Shown piece by piece: positions 38,866 through 40,498 of a DNA stretch of 40,498 nt. Source of the DNA: DASVSE01 sp036399715 (GTDB taxonomy: Bacteria > Bacteroidota > Rhodothermia > Rhodothermales > Rubricoccaceae); NCBI GenBank assembly GCA_036399715.1, contig DASWMO010000173.1, forward strand, positions 1 to 40,498, in the 5' to 3' direction. The position numbers were made by a program, and so were the translations under genes. A model generated the notes under the pieces. It searched no databases and had not been told where the DNA came from. It worked only from the letters and a program-made list of their open reading frames with translations. The first letter of the stretch is position 1, and the number at the start of each line of letters is the position of its first letter.

Positions 38866-39186
38866 ATGCCCGACCCGACGCCGCCCGCCGACCGGCCCGC
38901 CGGCCCGCCGTACGCCCGCCGCATCCTGGACCGCCAGATCGGGCGCAACGCCCAGCTTTTCGCCGAGGCCATCGGCGCGCTGCCGGGGCCCGAGGAGCGC
39001 TTCGCGTACGTCCGCATCCTCGTCGCGCTGATCGAGTCCGCGCACCCGGAGTGGAACCAGGCCCCGCGCAAGGACACGCTCATCGCGGACACCGTCGTGG
39101 CGCTCTCGGACGGCGCGCTCGACGCGGCCGAAGTCGCGGCCGTCGTGCGGGTCCGCGACGAGGAGCGCGGCGTCGTGACGGGGTGA
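38866..39186 (+). CDS. DUF4290-like protein
   Basis: The 106-residue helical protein starts at ATG 38866. After a Pro-rich start it reads ARRILDRQIGRNAQLFAEAI, then PGPEERFAYVRILVALIESA and HPEWNQAPRKDTLIADTVVALS. This follows the DUF4290 pattern of Bacteroidota (YGRN-x-Q near the start, an EER-x7-I helix, then an N/HP turn), but it is shorter than most members and the match is by memory. No function is known for the family. The next gene starts 4 bases after its stop, so they form one unit. Confidence 0.6.
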   Translation: MPDPTPPADRPAGPPYARRILDRQIGRNAQLFAEAIGALPGPEERFAYVRILVALIESAHPEWNQAPRKDTLIADTVVALSDGALDAAEVAAVVRVRDEERGVVTG

Positions 39187-39190
39187 GGTC

Positions 39191-39397
39191 GTGTCCGAAG
39201 CAGACTGGATGTATACCGAGCGTGCCCTCGGATATGTGCTGCTGATCGCCAGTGCCGTCGGTTTGTGGGTGCTATTCACCTATCTCGCTCGCTCAATGGG
39301 GCGCTTTCCCGCGTGGTGCATTGCCTGTGCCACGATGTTTGTCTGCCTGGCAGTTGTCTCGACCTTGCTCGCGTGGGTGCTCGACACGCTCCACTAG
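39191..39397 (+). CDS. Small two-helix membrane protein
   Basis: The 68-residue protein starts at GTG 39191, four bases after the DUF4290-like stop. Two transmembrane helices are clear: ALGYVLLIASAVGLWVLFTY and WCIACATMFVCLAVVSTLLA. Codon use (TAT, GGA, CTA, TCA, TTG) is less GC-rich than in neighbours, as often seen for fast-evolving or recently acquired small genes. The GIY-YIG inverted-repeat element begins 18 bases after its stop codon. Function unknown. Confidence 0.65.
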   Translation: MSEADWMYTERALGYVLLIASAVGLWVLFTYLARSMGRFPAWCIACATMFVCLAVVSTLLAWVLDTLH

Positions 39398-39415
39398 CAC
39401 GCTCATCAGTCCAGC

Positions 39416-39447
39416 GTCATCCCGAGCTTGTCGAGGGATCTCGACGC
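39416..39447 (+). repeat. Left 32-bp terminal inverted repeat of the GIY-YIG element
   Basis: Starts GTCATCCCGAGCTTGTCG and ends GGGATCTCGACGC. It is an exact reverse complement of 39761-39792. It also contains the internal complementary pair GTCGAG/CTCGAC, so it can fold alone. Confidence 0.92.
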
Positions 39448-39467
39448 GCCTCGGACGGAGCGCCGGT

Positions 39468-39752
39468 CTACGAGTACCGCGACGACTCCAGGTCTCGCCA
39501 CGTCGGGTTGTCGGTCGCGACGAGGGCCGTCTTCTTCTCGCGGCGCCACGCCTTGAGTTGCTTCTCCCGTGCGATGGCGTCGCGCGCCGTCGGGTACGCC
39601 TCGACGCGGACGAGCCGGTCGATGTGGTACCGCGCTGTGTGGACAGAGAGGCCCATCCGGTGCTCCGCGACGCGGCGGGCGACGTCGTTCGTGACGCCGA
39701 CGTAGAGGGCGCGGCTTCGGCTCGCGAGCAGGTACACGTAGAACGCTGCCAC
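39468..39752 (-). CDS. GIY-YIG nuclease domain protein
   Basis: The 94-residue single-domain protein starts at GTG 39752. The GIY and YIG strands appear as FYVYLLASRSRALYVGVTND, followed by the catalytic arginine helix VARRVAEHRMG and the metal-binding glutamate in REKQLKAWRREKK. HIDRLVRVEAYPTARDAIAR is the usual middle. Length matches the stand-alone UPF0213/GIY-YIG family. The gene fills the space inside perfect 32-bp inverted repeats; the right repeat starts only 8 bases upstream of the GTG, so a promoter would have to overlap the repeat. Its likely role is DNA cleavage, perhaps at the repeats themselves (inference). Confidence 0.9.
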   Translation of the reverse strand: MAAFYVYLLASRSRALYVGVTNDVARRVAEHRMGLSVHTARYHIDRLVRVEAYPTARDAIAREKQLKAWRREKKTALVATDNPTWRDLESSRYS

Positions 39753-39760
39753 TCGGGAAG

Positions 39761-39792
39761 GCGTCGAGATCCCTCGACAAGCTCGGGATGAC
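39761..39792 (-). repeat. Right 32-bp terminal inverted repeat of the GIY-YIG element
   Basis: It is an exact reverse complement of 39416-39447, lying directly upstream of the GIY-YIG start codon. Confidence 0.92.
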
Positions 39793-39858
39793 GGTGGGGA
39801 AGGGTTTCCGATGAGGTCGAATGGGCCGCGAAGCGACATCGACGGGTGTCGGCGCCTG

Positions 39859-40398
39859 TCAGCCGCGGACGCGGCCGGGGTTGGCGGCGATGAACGCGGC
39901 CCAGTCCTTCGGCGCGCCGGCGGCGGGGCCGGTCGTCGCGCGGTGGACGTGGCAGAGCGCGACCGCGAGCGCGTCCGACGCGTCGAGGCCGCGGTCCTCG
40001 CGGATGCCGAGCTGCTGGCGGATCATGAACCACACCTGGTCCTTGGTCGCCTGCCCCTTGCCCGTCACGGCCTTCTTGACCTCGGCCGGGGCATACTGCG
40101 CGATCGGCACCTGCCGGTGGACGGCGGCGAGCATCACGGCCGCCTGGGCGCGGCCGAGGACGAGCATCGAGCGCGCGTTCTTGCCGTAGAACGGCATCTC
40201 GACCGCCGCCTCGTCCGGGTGGTGCTGGTCCACGAGCGCGACGACCTGCTCGTAGATCCTGGTCAGCCGGATGGTGTGATCCATCGACTCCGGCATGTGG
40301 AGCGCGCCGTAGTCCAGCACGGTCTCGCGGCCGCGCTCGGCCTCGATGACGCCGTAGCCGCAGTGGCGCGTGCCGGGGTCGATGCCGAGGACGATCAC
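39859..40398 (-). CDS. ruvC: Holliday junction resolvase RuvC
   Basis: RuvC is the endonuclease that resolves Holliday junctions with RuvAB. The 179-residue protein starts at GTG 40398 (MIVLGIDPGTRHCGYGVIE). The four catalytic acids are present at the expected places: Asp7 (GIDPG), Glu67 (AVEMPFYGKN), Asp139 and Asp142 (LDASDALAVALCH). QYAPAEVKKAVTGKGQATKDQV is the standard motif. Normal length. The promoter box TACATTGG lies 22 bases upstream. The C-terminal 25 residues (TGPAAGAPKDWAAFI...) are a short lineage-specific tail. The ruvAB genes are not in the window. Confidence 0.96.
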   Translation of the reverse strand: MIVLGIDPGTRHCGYGVIEAERGRETVLDYGALHMPESMDHTIRLTRIYEQVVALVDQHHPDEAAVEMPFYGKNARSMLVLGRAQAAVMLAAVHRQVPIAQYAPAEVKKAVTGKGQATKDQVWFMIRQQLGIREDRGLDASDALAVALCHVHRATTGPAAGAPKDWAAFIAANPGRVRG

Positions 40399-40420
40399 GG
40401 GCGGTCCGGGGGTGGGCGGG

Positions 40421-40428
40421 CCAATGTA
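40421..40428 (-). promoter_or_regulatory. -7 promoter box of ruvC
   Basis: TACATTGG on the minus strand, 22 bases before the ruvC GTG, agrees with TAnnTTTG at all but one position. The 70 bases to the right edge show no credible gene. Confidence 0.5.
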
Positions 40429-40498
40429 GGCCCCCGGACGCCACGGCAGGCGCCGCTGCTGCCCCTCCGAGACCGCGCCGTCGCGCCGGTCTAACCCG

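Larger units (their letters stand above)
39416..39792. mobile_element. 377-bp inverted-repeat element carrying a GIY-YIG nuclease gene
   Basis: A 32-bp sequence at 39416-39447 is repeated as an exact reverse complement at 39761-39792. Between the ends lies one complete GIY-YIG domain gene and almost nothing else. No transposase and no visible target duplication. The element is inserted between a small membrane protein gene and ruvC. From memory, sequences containing CCGAGCTTGTCGAGGGATC recur in many bacterial genomes next to GIY-YIG genes, which supports a mobile repeat; I could not check this. Confidence 0.78.

Overview
The window is about 40 kb of very GC-rich bacterial chromosome, densely packed, with most genes on the minus strand. 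It looks like a member of the Rhodothermota (Rubricoccaceae, Rubrivirga/Rubricoccus-like). The evidence is a type IX secretion C-terminal sorting domain, a TonB receptor paired with a DUF4249-type lipoprotein, DUF2480- and DUF4290-type proteins found mainly in Bacteroidota and relatives, and promoter boxes of the Bacteroidota TAnnTTTG type. The taxonomic assignment is inference.

Layout. 1-6.4 kb: sulfate activation genes cysD and cysN-cysC (cut by the left edge) with phosphopentomutase deoB and a large low-complexity membrane protein, all read leftwards. A 563-bp inverted-repeat element carrying a broken DUF559 nuclease-like gene sits between cysD and cysN. 6.5-9.1 kb: two tandem small secreted acidic paralogs, a KamA-type radical SAM aminomutase and a zinc-ribbon protein. 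9.2-14.3 kb: a DUF4249-like lipoprotein with a TonB-dependent receptor, and a divergent multi-fasciclin protein. 14.3-19.9 kb: a tight minus-strand run with an ATP-grasp ligase, three tandem paralogous membrane proteins, a short-chain dehydrogenase interrupted by an in-frame TAG, and two secreted lipocalin-like proteins. 19.9-21.8 kb: a DUF2480 protein and a cysteine desulfurase. 22-25 kb (plus strand): two paralogous alpha/beta-hydrolase lipoproteins, the second lacking the nucleophile serine, a GNAT enzyme and tRNA-Glu(CTC). 25.2-30.2 kb: a T9SS-exported FG-GAP protein, clpP and trigger factor. 30.3-35 kb: a 21-bp tandem repeat array, a metalloprotease/beta-propeller/beta-barrel fusion and two tandem lipoproteins. 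35.1-38.5 kb: a NatAB-like ABC transporter, a lipoprotein and a second 21-bp repeat array. 38.5-40.4 kb: small conserved proteins, a second inverted-repeat element enclosing an intact GIY-YIG nuclease gene, and ruvC.

The most interesting signals are two compact elements in which a small gene from two unrelated nuclease superfamilies (DUF559 and GIY-YIG) lies inside perfect terminal inverted repeats of 37 and 32 bp. The next are two degenerate 21-bp-period tandem arrays that start within 20 bp after the stop codon of the preceding gene on its coding strand. Tandem gene duplication is unusually frequent here: four pairs and one triplet.
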